Source of the DNA: Burhinus oedicnemus
Taxonomy: Eukaryota > Chordata > Aves > Charadriiformes > Burhinidae
Assembly: GCA_008921705.1 (NCBI GenBank)
Contig: VFFE01007644.1
Span: forward strand, 2,066,871-2,130,870
Length of the DNA stretch: 64,000 nucleotides
Direction: 5' to 3'
Part shown: one piece after another, positions 50,410 through 64,000 of the stretch
Layout: the number at the start of each line of letters is the position of its first letter
Position numbering within the stretch: the first letter of the stretch is position 1
The notes under the pieces: model-generated
Database searches by the model: none
What the model was told of the DNA's origin: nothing
Seen by the model: only the letters and a program-made list of their open reading frames with translations
Translations under genes and position numbers: made by a program

Positions 50410-50605
50410 GTGAGGGTGGTGAGACCCTGGCCCAGGTTGCCCCGAGAAGCTGTGGCTGCCCCATCCCTGGAGGTGTTCAAGGCCAGGTTGGACGGGGCTT
50501 GGAGCAACCTGGTCTGGTGGGAGGTGTCCCTGCCCAGGGCAGGGGGGGTGGAACTGGGTGATCTTTAAGGTCCCTTCCAATCCAAACCATTCTGTGATTC
50601 TATAA
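50410..50605 (+). mobile_element. CR1 LINE 3' end, plus orientation
   Basis: About 195 bases of CR1 3' end are present. In order there is the GAGGTGTTCAAGGCCAGGTT block, a CAACCTGGTCT block, the G-run GCAGGGGGGG, GGAACTGGGTGATCTTTAAG, GTCCCTTCCAATCCAAACC and the terminal ATTCTGTGATTCTATAA. It is 5'-truncated and noncoding. It is the longest CR1 tail here and close to a typical avian consensus as I remember it. Its orientation is antisense to PHACTR3. Confidence 0.95.
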
Positions 50606-53092
50606 ATTGCCAAATAATCACAGAAGTGCATATCCACAGTAACATCTGTACTAAGGAAGGCCAAACCCAGTTTCTTTGCTTCAAACTATTTAAAATCCTG
50701 AGTCAGACATCCAGAATCACAAGACTGCTTGACTGACGGATTGACTTTGGATCTTATTTTGTCTTCAAGGACTCTCTAGCCTAATGGCTGCCTCCTCATT
50801 TCTTGTCTGCAGCCAGGAGGATTAAAAAAATATTCAGCTTTTTACATGAAAACTGAACATTCTTTGCAACTTCCTGATTCCAGAATTTTATAATCCCAAA
50901 TTCCAAATGTGATCTCACTATAAAATTACACTAGTTGACAGCTCTGCAGATCCAAAGGCTTTTTACCTATGCCATCAGTTCACTGGAGACAGCCAAAGCT
51001 AGGGCTGGAGAAAATATTCTGGATAAAATTTTTCAGTGACACCTTTGAGTTGAAGAGTATCATTACCCTCCACCACCAAAAAACCTCAGATTAATTTTTT
51101 TGTTATGAAACTATTTATTTCAACTTCCTTCAATTTATCAAAGGATGAAATGCTGACCAATTCCTTCAAATGGAAGAAGCCCTATTTCTCTGGCACTAAA
51201 AATGAGGGAGAAGACCTTTGGCTTGCTGACACAGGGAGAGAAAAAGTCCTGTATTATTATTGCTAGGTGTCTGAATTTTAACATTGTCTTGAAAATTGCA
51301 TTCCTCCCACCACCACCACCTTTTTTTATTTCAGTGAGAGAGGGGCAAAGGAAAGGGAGAAAATTCTGGGATCTCCTTGGCTGTCTGGTTTTTTGAACCA
51401 TTAGGGTGCATGTGGATCAAATTTGAAAAGCTTATTCTCCAAAAGGGAAAATCAGAAATCTGCATTCTTAAAGTTTCTGATACTTGAATATATTTGTTCA
51501 TCTTCCAAAGTGCTGCCAAGTGGTGCTTGGTGATCATGCCTGGATAATCTTGCAATAGACTGAGATCTACTTTTAGAGAAAAATCTAGTGCTGCAAAAAT
51601 AACATTAGGGTCTGATAGTTCAGTTTTCTGTGAGTGACAGAACTTATTTCTTCTTGAAGAACATTAATAGATTTTGCAAATAGACAATAGAAATTAATTA
51701 ATTTTCTGGCCCACATGGTTATTCAGAAGAGCTTGGTAAAGTGAGTCATAAAGGCTCAATAACCCATGGTTTAATTTAAATTACATGACTTCTAAGAAAA
51801 TCTCAAGATTTTCTGGGGAGGGAGGTGAACTTTCTGTAGAAAGCATTAAAGAACAGGGAAGGACTGGGGAAGCAAATCTGAAGGACTTTGGTGCACAACA
51901 TCTGGAGAAAGCTGGCACAAGCAGCCTCAAGGGCAGATGGGACGGCAGTGACCCGTGCTTCTTGTTTGAATCCTGTCCTTTGTTTTAGTTTTAAAGGAAT
52001 GCTTGGTAGCAAAGTTATAAATAAATAGATTAACCAGAAGCAGAAGGTTGAGAGGGGGCTGGCTGCATTAAATACTACCAGTAACTGTCAGATTAGTCAC
52101 ATGTGGCATTTTCCTCTTCAACCACGGGGCACCGGGTGAAGCTGAGCGTTTGTTGCACAGTTAACAAGTCCTGGGATATTTAAACGAATCAATACATTCA
52201 TCAGGTCAAGTTTCTACCATTTCATTACATCACTTTTGAAATTGACTCTGATTTTATATTGTAGGCTTATATATTCCCTGAAACACATTCCTCTACGTCT
52301 GTGGAGCATGAAAAATTAATTCCATTAACAGATATTCTTATGTAGGTCTCTAGAGTTCCGTGAGCCTGAATTATGCTGCATTTTCCAGTATCTTTTTAAT
52401 TTTGCACGTTCTAGATAAAAAAGTTTCCTTTAAAAATCATTGCCCTCTTCTCTGTAACAGCGACAAGAGGAGAAGAGGATATTGAAAAGTTCCTCATCAG
52501 CATAAATAAATTAAAATCCCCACTTTATAGAAGCCAAGAGGAATGAAGCTGCTATTAAATGTTTTAAGAGGAAGCTAGAGGCAGAGATGACCAAAATGAA
52601 GCTCCCCAGTCTAAATATATTAGCAACACTCTCCACACTTGTACTTTAAAATGTCAGATAATCTATTAAAACTGAAACCTCTTTGAAGGTAGTGTGGCTG
52701 GAGAAGGAATTGTGCTACAATGTTTTTAAATAATGGGAGATCACCTTTGCAGTTCTTCCGTATTTGCAGGTTAGAAATTCAGCTTTCTGTTAATCAGGCC
52801 AGTGTTGTATTTCTATCGAAACTGCCTCTACTCAGGCTCCTCCTCTCTGTCATCTCTTTCTATACTTGCCTGATGATGCCTCATTTGGGGATTTCAAAGG
52901 TTTGCAAAAATTTCCCAACAGTAATCCTGTGTCATCTAGCAAGAGAGATCTACGTACCCTATTTATAAACTTACACAGTTCCACTTGCTACATAATCACA
53001 AATTCATGTTTAATTAGATATTTTTGTTTTTTCATTATCCAGCTTGCACGCATAATTGTCATAACTGTGCCCATGGGGTAGATTCACAGCTG

Positions 53093-53348
53093 TATATATA
53101 AACTGGACTGAGGCATCTGCTTGCACAGCTTCTCCGTAAATCCGGAGCTGGATATATAAGAGCAAGTACATTCCAGACAGCCTCGATAGGTATAATAGAG
53201 CATCACGTGCACCTACACTGCAGAATGGACAGCAGGAATTCCTCTGCTCCGGCCCCATGAGGAGCTGAGCGACACTGAGCAGGAGAAGGCAAGCGAGAGC
53301 CCAGGGCAAAAGCAAAGAGGTGCTTCCAGGAGCTGCTGTGCCACGAGG
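53093..53348 (+). promoter_or_regulatory. Tandem TATA-like boxes, then a GC-richer segment with a donor-like site
   Basis: TATATATAAA at 53093-53102 and TATATAAG at 53153-53160 are plus-strand TATA-like words about 60 bases apart. The next 190 bases are GC-richer and end in GAG|GTACGT at 53345-53353. This could be the start of a noncoding transcript antisense to PHACTR3. The ATG frames in between stop within a few codons. This is weak, motif-level evidence only. Confidence 0.2.
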
Positions 53349-54294
53349 TACGTGGGTCCCCTTGCCCAGAGCTTAGTGCGTTTGCACTGCAGAAGAGGCA
53401 GGAGGGATGTGGTGAAACTGCCCCCGACCTTTCAGCGACTTCTCACCCTAGGAAATGCCAGCAGTGTAGCTCCCTAGACCCGCGTGGCGTCGTGGTGACC
53501 GGTGGGGAAATAGCTAGTCAGGGAGGGGAACGGCTACGGTGGAGTCTTCACAAGCAACGTGGCTACCCGATGGGCGGTGCTGCAAGCCAGAGAGATCTTG
53601 TGGGAGGACAAACCTGTAATGCAGGCAGCTGAAATGGCAAGTGTGTGCAAGGACCTGTGTCGACTGTGCTGCCCTGGCCGCTTGTCCTGCTGGGTAACGT
53701 CCGGTTGTTCTCACCTGAGGTGCAGAGCCTCCCCTTGGGCTTTCAGTCTACTAACATTTATGGTTCATGATTTTATTAGGGAATTCACAGGTTTTTTCTT
53801 TGCTGGACACTGTTACGCTATCAGGTTTGTGTTGTTCCTTTGTCTTTTGATAAGCAAAAGCTCTCTGACAAAGTTAATCATCTTTCCAGCACATCCTGGG
53901 CTGGAAGCTGCTCTGTTTATGACGGTCCCCACTGGCAGCTTGCGGCACCCTCGCCCAGGTTGGGTTGCCTGCTGACCAGGTGAAAGGATTCTAACAACTC
54001 CTCGTTCACACTTCCCTTACTTGTCGCTTCAAAGGTGCATTTTGTATTTGTAACGACATGTGGCAACACAGCTGCTAAATGCTTAGCAAAAATAATTATG
54101 GCGTTGCTATGACTGAGAGTGGTTCATAGCAGAACTAGCCTTGGTGGATGCATCAGGAAAAAATCTCGCCATGGGGCAGCTCACTTTCCTTATCAGGAGA
54201 GATTAATGATTCTTCTTTGAGTGTAGGGGTACAAGTAATTTAGTTTCCTGTGAAAGGCATGACTATCACTTGCAATGTCCATTGGATTCTTAAG

Positions 54295-54313
54295 ATGATG
54301 GATGGATGGATGT
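54295..54313 (+). repeat. Short (GGAT)n microsatellite
   Basis: A few copies of GGAT occur in tandem (GATGGATGGATGGATG). The array is too short to call polymorphic. Confidence 0.8.
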
Positions 54314-57300
54314 CTAATAGAGAGGACACTCCTGGCAGTTGCTTTGGCAGGAGGATGCCTTCCCTGCGACAGGCATTCTGCACCATTTTAGGCAAAGAGA
54401 AGTCCAATGGCTTTAGAGTCATGCAGTGCTAGTGAGGGGGAAATGAGAAAGATGCACAGAGTTTCTAAGGCGAGTCTGTTCTCCTCATTTGGGCAAACTT
54501 TCATTTTTGAATGCCAACCCTTTCCCTGCAGTATCTCCTTAACTTTCCCGTTGCCACGCATGGTATTTTAGGACACCTTTATCCTGAGTTATGGGCATAT
54601 ATTTCACCTGGGTTTCAAACACAGTATGTTTTTATCAACTTAAAGGCATCTTGTAGGCATCTTGCTTTTTGGACTGTCTATTTTAGGGTTTCCTTTTTTA
54701 CCTAATCACCTCATTTTTATGTCATTCCTTTTCTAGGAATTAGTACCTGTATGTGCTGGCCCTTCTATTCCCCCCACAATTGTATTTTGGCTGTTACCCA
54801 CTTAAACCCTTTTGAACGGAGTCCTGAGCACCCCTCAAGATGAAATTCAGAATGGTGTCTTTTCTTGTGGGTTCTAAGATTAGCTGTTTGATGAAGCAGT
54901 CATTTACTGCGTCCAAAATTATATACCCCTATGTCTTCTCCTGAAGAGGCAGTGATCCAAGCTATATGAGGGGAGTTGAAATCTTCTGCATTGATACTTG
55001 CCTGTAATTTACAGCTTTTCATTAAAATTTCAGCTCCTGAAGTATTCCAAGTTTTTTCATTGAAAACTGAAATATCGAGAGTCACATTTAAGTTTATTTT
55101 ATTCACTCGACATATTTTCTCACTGAGATGGTTATGCAAATATTAACCACCTCTGTAAACAAGAACAAGCCACTCAAGAGAAAGGCCTCCTTAACCTGGT
55201 CCCTGAAGAGCCATTTGGAACAAATGGCTGTGTGCATAATACAGTTTTTTCTAATTAGCATCTCTGGCAATAAGCCACTTGGGTATATTTGATATGCTTT
55301 TATCTTAAGATTAAATTTACATTTGCTGCTAGGTAGCTCTGACATCTTCATTCTTGTTTTAGATCTCTGTCACAACATGATTATTGTGTGATCACTACTC
55401 GCAGCAAACCAGCCCCTATTTATATACAGCTCAGGCTTATCCCCAGTGATGGGCTCTACAGTCACGCCAAATAAGGAGGGGGTTTTTTTTGCAACTTGCC
55501 TCTTAGAATTCAAAAATTATTGTTGTAAAACTTGCAGGGCAAGTTTGATTGGGGTTTTTTTGGAGCCATATAACAACTCCAAGATATAAGCTGTAAAAAC
55601 AACCAAGAAAATAATTGATAAATAAGTGTCTTTCTGAAGAAATTGCAATTTAAAGATTAAAAAAAAGGGTTAGTCAAACTTTACAAGACAGACTGAGGCA
55701 TAGATTTTAATGATTTTTCCAAAGTTTTGAAGAACTGGATGTAGAACAGATCCTGTCCCTAGTCCAGTATTCTAACCACAAAACTTTTTCCTACAACAGA
55801 GAACTAAGCACTTTCAAAAATAATTTTTCAAGGGCAGATTAAATAAGTAAAAAAAAAATATACATCAAATGAAAGTGCCTTCATAAATATGAAAAATAGA
55901 CAGTAACAGGATTTCTTGTGGCATGAAAAATTCCATAATTTTCAAAATTTTTATGTTAAAATAGAACCTTTTTTTTACATTCTTGGAAACAACGAGAAAA
56001 TTTTCCCTGGTCACAGTAGGAACTGTCATCTAAATCAGATCAGTCATTCATCTAATTCAGTTAAAGCATTTTCACTATTAGGTTCCTTACCAGCTGCTTT
56101 AGTGAAAAGCGAGTATTCTGAAGTGCAAAAAAGGAGGGAAAATGCCATACCATTGTGAAGTTACCTCTCATAGACCTTGCTTTCGGAGATTAGAAATAGA
56201 AAAAGCAAACTGCAATAATAAGGTAAAATGACTGCTACAAATCAAACAGCAATCTAATTCAGTTCTCCACACAGGCCTTCGGGATTTTCATACCTTATGT
56301 GCTTACTCAGATTTCAGATGATGTTCCTTCATTAAGAAAAACATTTCTATTTCCCCAGGTTAGTAGATTTCTTCCTCCAAACACCTTTGTACTCCACTCT
56401 CTCTCTTTACCACAAGAGCCTCTTAAGTGTTTAGGTCAAAACCACAGAACAGGAAAATACTAACGCAAAATTGGAAATCTTTTACCCACTCGCAGTTGAG
56501 ATTTGTTCACCTCTAACACCACAAGGAGAGGAAAAGTGTTCTAGTCACGCAAGTCTGAAGTTGCATTGTGCAGCTGACGCTGTGACAAGACCATGCTGAA
56601 GTAAATACCCATATGAAGTCTACTACAAATCAACTCCTTTGCAACCCTCCAAGAACTACATAAATCACATTCTGTTAACTCAGGGTTGCTTTATAATTGC
56701 AAAATAGTGCCGGATTTCCAGCAGAAACAAGGGGTTGGTGATGGACAAAATATTTCCACATATTTGAGATCCATAAATTAATCGAGTATAATTTATCAAC
56801 TTGTAATATCAATAATATTATAGCATTCATAGCATGCTCTTGTGTGTAACATTTAATGCTTACAAGGTAGCCACTATCGATTATTACAGGTAGAGGATTG
56901 GTGCTGCTAGGAATTACACATTACAGATTCAGTCTGTTGACTAACACTGTAAATCCAATGGCAAAAGCACATTGTTCATTTAAAGGGAGATTAAGATATT
57001 TTATCTAGGTTTACTTAAAAAAGATGTTACCCCCAAGAGCCACTGAATGTCTCCTTAACACTTTACAGTGTATAATTTAACTTCTTTTTCAAAGGGTGCT
57101 CTTAACTTGGGTTGTTTCAGTGCTACATTTCACAACATGGCCTCAGAAACCATTCAGTGGGCAAAAACGAAGGACAAACAGCTGAGTGCAAGCTGATGAA
57201 CGACATTTGGGAATGGAAACAAATAGCTAAAGGCAGAACAACTTCTTAATTGGCTTTGCCTTCAAAGCACATGTCCTAAAACTCTGTCCCAGCCTTAGAT

Positions 57301-60300
57301 TTAAGAGAAGAAAAATTGTGCCTGGGAACGGTGAAATGTAGGACTAGAAATATGAAAGAGAGAAAGATCTGGAGCCAAAATTTCAATAGAGACAAAACTC
57401 AGCTGGAGAGATTTAAGGGGAAAGAAAAAAGTTAAACTCAAAGCACACTGCCATACAGACCCTCAAATGGAATCCAAGATTTCAGACCACTGCTTCTCTA
57501 TTGGAAAATCCGTGATGGGCACGGGTAAAGGTTTCATCTTCATTCCTATCTGCTGGTTCAGTTCAGTCACCCTGCTATTCCCTGCAGTAGATCTACTGGC
57601 TGAAGTACTGCTGATGAAACAGTGATGCTGATCTGTCTGGCAGAAGGTCTGGGGCTGTTGTAATTTAGATTCTGAAGTCTTTACTCGAACTCATACGTGC
57701 ATTCTGTTGGCTACATAATCTTAATGCAATATTCTGTAGTCATTCACTGAGAAATTGTATTATGGCTTTGCTGCAAAAATTGTGAATGGGTCAGGGAACT
57801 GCGGGAAAAGGTAGAAGGAGAAGGCCTTGGAGAACTGGGTTGTCTCTCCTACCCCTGCCAGACTGCTCGTGGGGGAAAGGAATAAGTCATTTAAACAGGG
57901 TGCTCATCCTGATGCTACAGTTGACATGCAAGGTAGGTAAGAATCCACAACAGAATTTAGTAATGTTATTCTCTAAGTATATAAAATGCTGCCTTATCTC
58001 ATGGTTCTGGAAAATCATAGTGTACACATCTCAAGTGGGGCAGTCAAAATGAGTATTTTTAAATCTCTCTCTCATGCTCTGCACACTCCTCAACTACGTA
58101 AGGGGGACACATCAGCCCCACACTACTTAGGGCTTTTGTGGAGCAGGTACTGTAGTGATAGGCACTACAAAAAAGCTTCTGAATATATTAATACTTCTGC
58201 CTGCAAAGATTACTGGAGAAAAATGTGATCATGCACTTAAAGGCGGCATCATGATGCATATGCACAAGGTTGCATAGGCAACCATAATTCTGGCATTTCC
58301 TGAGTTTGTAGTGCTTGCCTTTAAAATCTTAATAATGTGCTCTTAATATAGTGGCTTTCCGGTATATAACATGTAATTATCTGAAACTACGTATGTGATG
58401 TTTTCTCAGTATCTGGAGAACATTTTGTTTTGTGCTTTAAAAGGATCCTGAAGAATAATCGTTATTTAACTAAAACATCTTTGGCTTTCTTTTCACTTTG
58501 CTTTTGTGTGGAAGCCACAGAACAGCTTTTCACATACCGGATGAATAATGTGTAGGAAGAGTGAGAGAGGAAGGGAATTGATGACTTTTTTTTAAAGTAT
58601 GTGAATTTAATTTCACCAGGCACTTTATTTTCATCATAATGCACATCCAAATTTATTTTAAAAAGAAGGATCTCTTCTGAATTCTTCAATATGTGGTTTT
58701 ATACATTATTGAAAAAGTTCATATTTTACAAAATAATACATTTCTTTTCAACTGATTTTTTTCAATTGTAGGTTGAAAATGAATATACATCAATGTCTTA
58801 AGTATTAGGTAACATAAAAACATTCTGTGTCTTCAAACTGTACAGCAAAATGCATTCATAAGCATGCTGGACAACTGTTAGTTTACCTGACCAGATTTAA
58901 AGGTTTCATAGAAATAAACTTCCTTACACCGCTGGATTTTTTAGAGAAACTTTTTCTCATCAGTGCCAGGAGGAAAGAGACTAGCTATCCAGTACACATG
59001 TAAACTAAAAAGCATTGTGACACTTGCAGTGGGAAAAATTCCCCGTTCCCTGCGCCCCCCCCCAGCTTCTCTGCAACATAACTGTAGACATAAATCCCTC
59101 TCCCGATTGCAAAAGTCTATATATCAATATTGAAACGAAGCACATGTAATAGAGAGTTATGCAATCAACCTGCCACACCATCACTGATTCCTAGTTTTGG
59201 AGGAATACATTCATTGTTACGAAATGATTTTCGGAGCACAAAGTATGAAAGAACAATCCTACTGTTTCAGCTAAGAGATAGCCAAATATTCCTAATGATC
59301 GCAGAGATAACACATTCTTGCATATTGTATCACAAGCAAAATACCCTAATTCCGTAATGTTAAAAGCTAGCTGCATACCCTCAATATAGAATCTCACAAA
59401 TATTTTAAAAATGCCCAAAGCTTTGGGGTACATAGTGTCCACTGACCTCAGTTAAAACTCCAAAAAATAGGATAGATCAGTTTAACAAAATAAGGCACCA
59501 GTAGCAGGAAGTAAGTATTTATCCATTTTTCTATTAATTTCTTCTGTTCCTTGCTACTTACCTCTGAGTGCTGCTGCTGCTCGGAGCACACAGAATGCAG
59601 CAGCTCAATCCGAGGAAGAAAACGGTTATTTCCTTTCACCCTCTGTTACTGTTCTCCCTTGAAACTCCTTCACTTTTTTCTTTTCAAGTTGCATAGGAAT
59701 ACAAGGATGGACCCTTTGGGCTCTCTCCAGGTCTGTCTGTGTTATGTAAAACAGCTGAATGCATTTCCTATTTTAACCATGAAAATCATGTCTTCACTGA
59801 CAGGCGCCTGGATCATTAATAGTATACTGTATGCTACTGTGAAAACCCACGTAATGCTCAGAATCGGGCTCAGTTTTCTAAATGAAGAGCCAGATGAAAA
59901 TCTGCAAATCAACTTCTCTTTGTTGCAAAAGTTTCTCTTTTTCTCTCCTGTAAAAGAAGCTGGAAGTCACTGTTTAACCAATATGGATTTTTCCTTGGGA
60001 ATGCTGGAGGAGACCTCTAGACTTGGTTTAACACCAGAAACAAACACATTGGAGATGTTTTTGTCATTAAAGTGCCTCTAACCCCACTGTAACTTTCGGT
60101 CAGCTACCACATCAAACCTGCGATTCCTCTCTCCCAAGGCAATTTTGTCTTACAGCACTGTCAGCAAACTGCTGCAGCGCTGTTTGAAAAGATTCCAGCC
60201 TAAATTACCCTACTGAAAGCCTGTTCTGGGCTTTTCCCTTACTATTTTTTCTAGAATATTTAAATTTCATATTATTCCCCACCCAGTCTTAACCATACTT

Positions 60301-61501
60301 CCCAGAAGGCAGGAAAACAGTCTTTCCTTCCTGCAATCCTAAATGCCTTCATTAGGGAGACTTAACATCGACGTGTTTGGGAAAGGCAGATGCTCTAGAT
60401 TTAAAAGAAACAAGAGAGGACCCTCAGTGAACAGCTGCATCGCTCTCAGCTTTAAGCGAGCCATATCTCAGAATGGTTTTGTACATTATTTTGTCCCTGG
60501 GAACATATTATTACCGTCTAAATTTAAAAACACTGCCTTTCTTGCATGAAGGCGAAAGCAGACTTAAAACCACAATGACTGTTCTGTTCAAGTATTCTGT
60601 GCCAATGATGCAGAAAATAGCAAAGTGAAAAACAGTTCTTGTTTGAGAAGACCTTTGCTTGCAAGGTGTCTGTACAGAACTGGCCAAAACCACAGGTACA
60701 GGAATTCCTGTACACTTTCAAATATAATCACTATTCACAGTTCTTTGTTGAAATCTCATTCTGCAGCTGCTTCAGCTTTGTTGACTGCTCAGAAATATCT
60801 TGTCCCTACTATCAAGCAGTATTATTTTACATCTGTTAATAAACTTAAATGTTGGACATCAAAGCCATGTTCCAAAGTTACAATTTTTCAATCCTAAAGG
60901 AAAATAATTTTAAAATAAACTGAGGACTGTCTGCTTCTGTAGATACTAGCTCATGTAATTCTTGAAATAGTGTGCTGGCAAACAATTCCACTTCGGAGCA
61001 CTTAGCATACCTCTTGCTCTTAAAATGGCTAGTGAACTTCCAAAATCCAGGAATAAAATCTAAACAATTTTTTAAAAAAAATTTATGAATTTAAACTAAA
61101 TCACAGTCTTTTTTTGCTCCATGAAATACATATTAATAGTTTTTTCTCTTATTGAGTCTTCTTATGCATCTTCTACAACCACCCACATTTATTTTCCAGA
61201 ATAGTTTAGTCAGTGACTGAACGATCCATTGCAACTCAGGTAAAATGCTTGTTCTGAAAAAAGTGCACTAACTATAGGCATAATATAAGATTGATTTATT
61301 TTAATTCAATGAACATATGTAAAACAGAGGCACAGACTTTCAGTCATAAAGAAGACTTCAATGGACAGCTTGTTACTTACTCCCTGGGGGATACTCTAAG
61401 GACAAGTTGAGTGAAGTACGGTTTCAATGACTGTTAACATCTTTGGGAGTCTTTTAATTAATGTCAATGGCATAACTTAGGTCAAAAATTTTGTATACAT
61501 A

Positions 61502-61521
61502 GATATAAATATATATATATG
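61502..61521 (+). repeat. Short (AT)n tract
   Basis: Alternating AT sequence of about 20 bases with one interruption, in an AT-rich neighbourhood. A 13-base A run follows at about 61727-61739. Confidence 0.8.
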
Positions 61522-64000
61522 TTCTAGCTAAGTACTTCCTTACATTTTCTGAGAAAATTTTTTGCGTTTTGGAAGTATCTGATTCTCTCTAGAGGGGGAG
61601 CCAGCCCAGAAATTTGGGAACTTTGCTTTCTGATAAATCTGGGTTTCCTGATTATTTTTATGTAATTACATCTGTAATGTGACAAGAGATTAAATACCTT
61701 AGAGAACTAAATACAATAACCAGTTGAAAAAAAAAAAAATCCCAATTTTTCTTTTAATATTTAGTAGAAGTTTTCTAGCGAAAGTTATCCTGACCCATCA
61801 ATCAGTATCTGGCCATCAATCTAATTGTTACTCAGCAACTTCTTCCTATTAGAATCTCTCAGGCATGTGCTGCAAAGTCTAACGGTCTTTTTGTGTTGTA
61901 TCATAAGAGAAAGAAGGATGTTGAGTTATCTTTTAAGTCTCCTCACCTTCTTGCTGGCAAGACTAGCCTTTTCTCAATGATTCCTGAATGGAGGAATGCT
62001 AACATTGGACAGGTAAATAAGACTCTGGTCAGAATAATGGACAGCTGGGTAAAATAGGGAAAAGCGTAAGATAAAGTTGAACAAGGAAAAAGGACAAACA
62101 TCCTTGTATCTAAAAGCATGCTTCTTTGCTTGTATTGAAGTCCTTAGTTGATTTAAAAAAAAATGCCAATGACTATCTCACCATTCTGTGTACAGAAGTC
62201 ATCCCTTCTACTTACTGAAGTTCTGGAAAAAGCTATGACAAGCAAAGGCCTAACTTTCAAATGTAAATAAAAAATATTAAACAAAATCTCTATTAAATAT
62301 TAAAGACTCTGACCCAGCAAAGTTCCCAAACATGTGCTTAAATTTAAGTACGTAGTCTTAACAAGGTTAATAGGATTCCTCCATCAGTGAGATGCCTTAT
62401 GCGCAAACATGATTCTTTGAGTTTTAAAACCACATTTGCTAAGCTTCTAAATACTTTAAATTTAGGCATGCAAGTTTGAAAATCTGGCAAAAGCTTCTTA
62501 AATGTTTTACTGAAAAATATAACAGATCTTTCCTGGTTTAGAAGTTTGTATGAATCATTACTCTTCAGGCCAAGAGAACTGGTTGTTAGCCAATGGAGGA
62601 GTTGTGTCACGGCCACACAGGTAATGTTGGAGGGCTTCTCAGCCCGACTGCAGCGACCAAGGCAAGTCGAAACTTTTGACACAGCCTGAGCTAACAAATG
62701 AAGGAACATATTGAGAAAGCTGATGCTTTGTACTCTTGCTGATGGGCAAAATTCCTCAAAAGCTTGGAGTGGCTTAACTTCAGATTCAGATTTTCCATTG
62801 TGATAAATAAAATAGAACTCCTCCTTCACAGAACCGGGACTTTAATCTTACCTTTTTGCATGAGACTCACAACTCTCACTTCTACACTTCTACATATGAA
62901 GCACCTCTGGCAACTTATATTGCAGGAATACATAACCTCTACAGTGAATTCATGCCTTTTTTAAATATCTCTTTAAGAATCTGAACTCCCTTCATACACT
63001 TTTGTGTTCTCCATGTACTGGAGAACTATGTTTTTGTTAAGCTTTTCGTAGCAAACATACTTCAAGTATGTGAATTTTGTAAAGCATCCGAAATGCTTCA
63101 TGTAAAATTGTGTGCATGTGGTAACAGGTTGGGACATAATATTCTACATTTCACCTGTCGGTGTATTTCTGTGTTAGAAGGCATTCATTTTTTTATGAGA
63201 TCATAGATCTTCTTTGGATTACAGCTAAAATATAAGATATTCTTTGCTGGTACCAAATGGTGACCCCTTTCATTAACGCTGGGCAACATTCCATCTTCCA
63301 ATGTTTTATTGTGCAGTTTGTTTAAAAGTCTTTCAATGAAAAGAGATTAAATTGTCAAAGTTACCAGGTAATGACTTGAGCAATTGACATATTACAAACT
63401 TGGCATAAAAACCCCTATATGGTTACTGAAAAGCTTGTTTCCCCATTGAGGAAGGGATGGGTGGGAGCAAATTGGCTAGGTTACCTCTTGAATATCCAAG
63501 GTGTTTTGCTTCCGATTCCTGTTTTTCAAGAAAAAGTGATCGTGTGAAAATCTGTCTGTGTATCAGAATGCTGAGTGCTAATTTTAGAACTCTTCAAATA
63601 GAATCAGTAGACTCTCTGAAACACTGAAGAAAATTTGGCATTTGAGGAATCCCTCTTAAACAGGTTTTAAATTAGGTGAAATTAGGACTATAACTTCTCC
63701 AGTATTTCTTAAATACACATAAATTATGTTTGGACTCAATTTTGACACTTTCTTCTATCAGATTTAATGAATACCTACAGAAGAGGCATATTCATAAAAA
63801 CTGGAAACAGCTACTCTTTAAACCAGAAACTTCGAGATTTGATTTAGAAAGACTGTAGAATGAAACATTTGTTCTCCTATTGTCATGAACCTGAAGAAAT
63901 TTCTCTTATTTTAAAGTCTTTTTCATTTGAATACACTTAACATGCTTGGAGAAATTTGTTACTACTTCAATAATTAACATTTGTAACCTCTTCAGATTTG

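Larger units (their letters stand above)
32765..64000 (-). other. Region upstream of the first visible PHACTR3 exon, probably the long 5' intron
   Basis: No coding exon is recognisable in these 31 kb on either strand. The N-terminal exon of the long isoform (about 40 residues in mammals, with a Ser-Gln-Ser-Asp-Pro-Ser block) was searched for on the minus strand and not found, so it is probably beyond 64000. Open frames of 161 codons at 62344-62829 (minus) and 176 codons at 59551-60081 (plus) resemble no family I know and look fortuitous. Features listed separately are a CpG-rich patch and candidate leader exon near 46 kb, a CR1 tail at 50.4 kb, two TATA-like boxes at 53.1 kb and simple repeats. 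From 55 kb on the sequence is AT-rich and otherwise featureless. Confidence 0.6.

Noticed and set aside
59551..60081. 176-codon open frame on the plus strand
   Set aside because: Its composition looks like translated noncoding DNA (Cys/Phe/Leu/Ser-rich), with no domain, no good start context and no splice borders.
62344..62829. 161-codon open frame on the minus strand
   Set aside because: It begins at GTG rather than ATG, resembles no family I know, has no supporting promoter or splice context, and lies in AT-rich DNA. A frame of this length is not surprising in 64 kb read in six frames. I compared it with SYCP2, a neighbour of PHACTR3 in mammals, and saw no match.

Overview
This window is vertebrate nuclear DNA, most likely from a bird. 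It is AT-rich and intron-dominated, has no dense coding, and carries three fragments of CR1 retrotransposons with typical avian 3' tails. I see no bacterial, plasmid or phage features, and no CRISPR array, rRNA or convincing tRNA.

The only gene I can support is on the minus strand: a large part of PHACTR3 (phosphatase and actin regulator 3, scapinin). Seven internal coding exons lie between 32764 and 10123, in transcript order 32764-32603, 31710-31633, 27443-27261, 22162-21959, 17907-17733, 16737-16490 and 10276-10123. Each has consensus AG and GT borders, each codon phase fits the next exon, and together they give 1204 coding bases (about 401 codons) with no stop. They encode the PHACTR basic region, the N-terminal RPEL-like motif, the proline- and serine-rich middle, the acidic linker and the first canonical C-terminal RPEL motif. 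I did not find the first coding exon or the last exons (remaining RPEL repeats, protein phosphatase 1-binding tail), so the gene probably runs off both ends.

Layout: 1-10122 is the intron after the last visible exon. It holds a compact cluster of transcription-factor-like sites near 4.8-5.1 kb. The exon-bearing core is 10.1-32.8 kb, with one CR1 tail at 18.1 kb and one CR1 endonuclease fragment at 25.4 kb. From 32.8 to 64 kb no coding exon is recognisable; it is probably the long 5' intron. It holds a CR1 tail at 50.4 kb and a CpG-rich patch at 46.0-46.8 kb, bordered by a good minus-strand donor that could splice to the 32.76 kb exon.

No unknown gene system is evident. The best leads are regulatory: CpG-rich patches at 29.3 kb and 46.1 kb as candidate alternative PHACTR3 promoters, and a MEF2/POU/E-box cluster at 4.8-5.1 kb. 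Family assignments come from remembered PHACTR3 and CR1 sequences; no database search was run.
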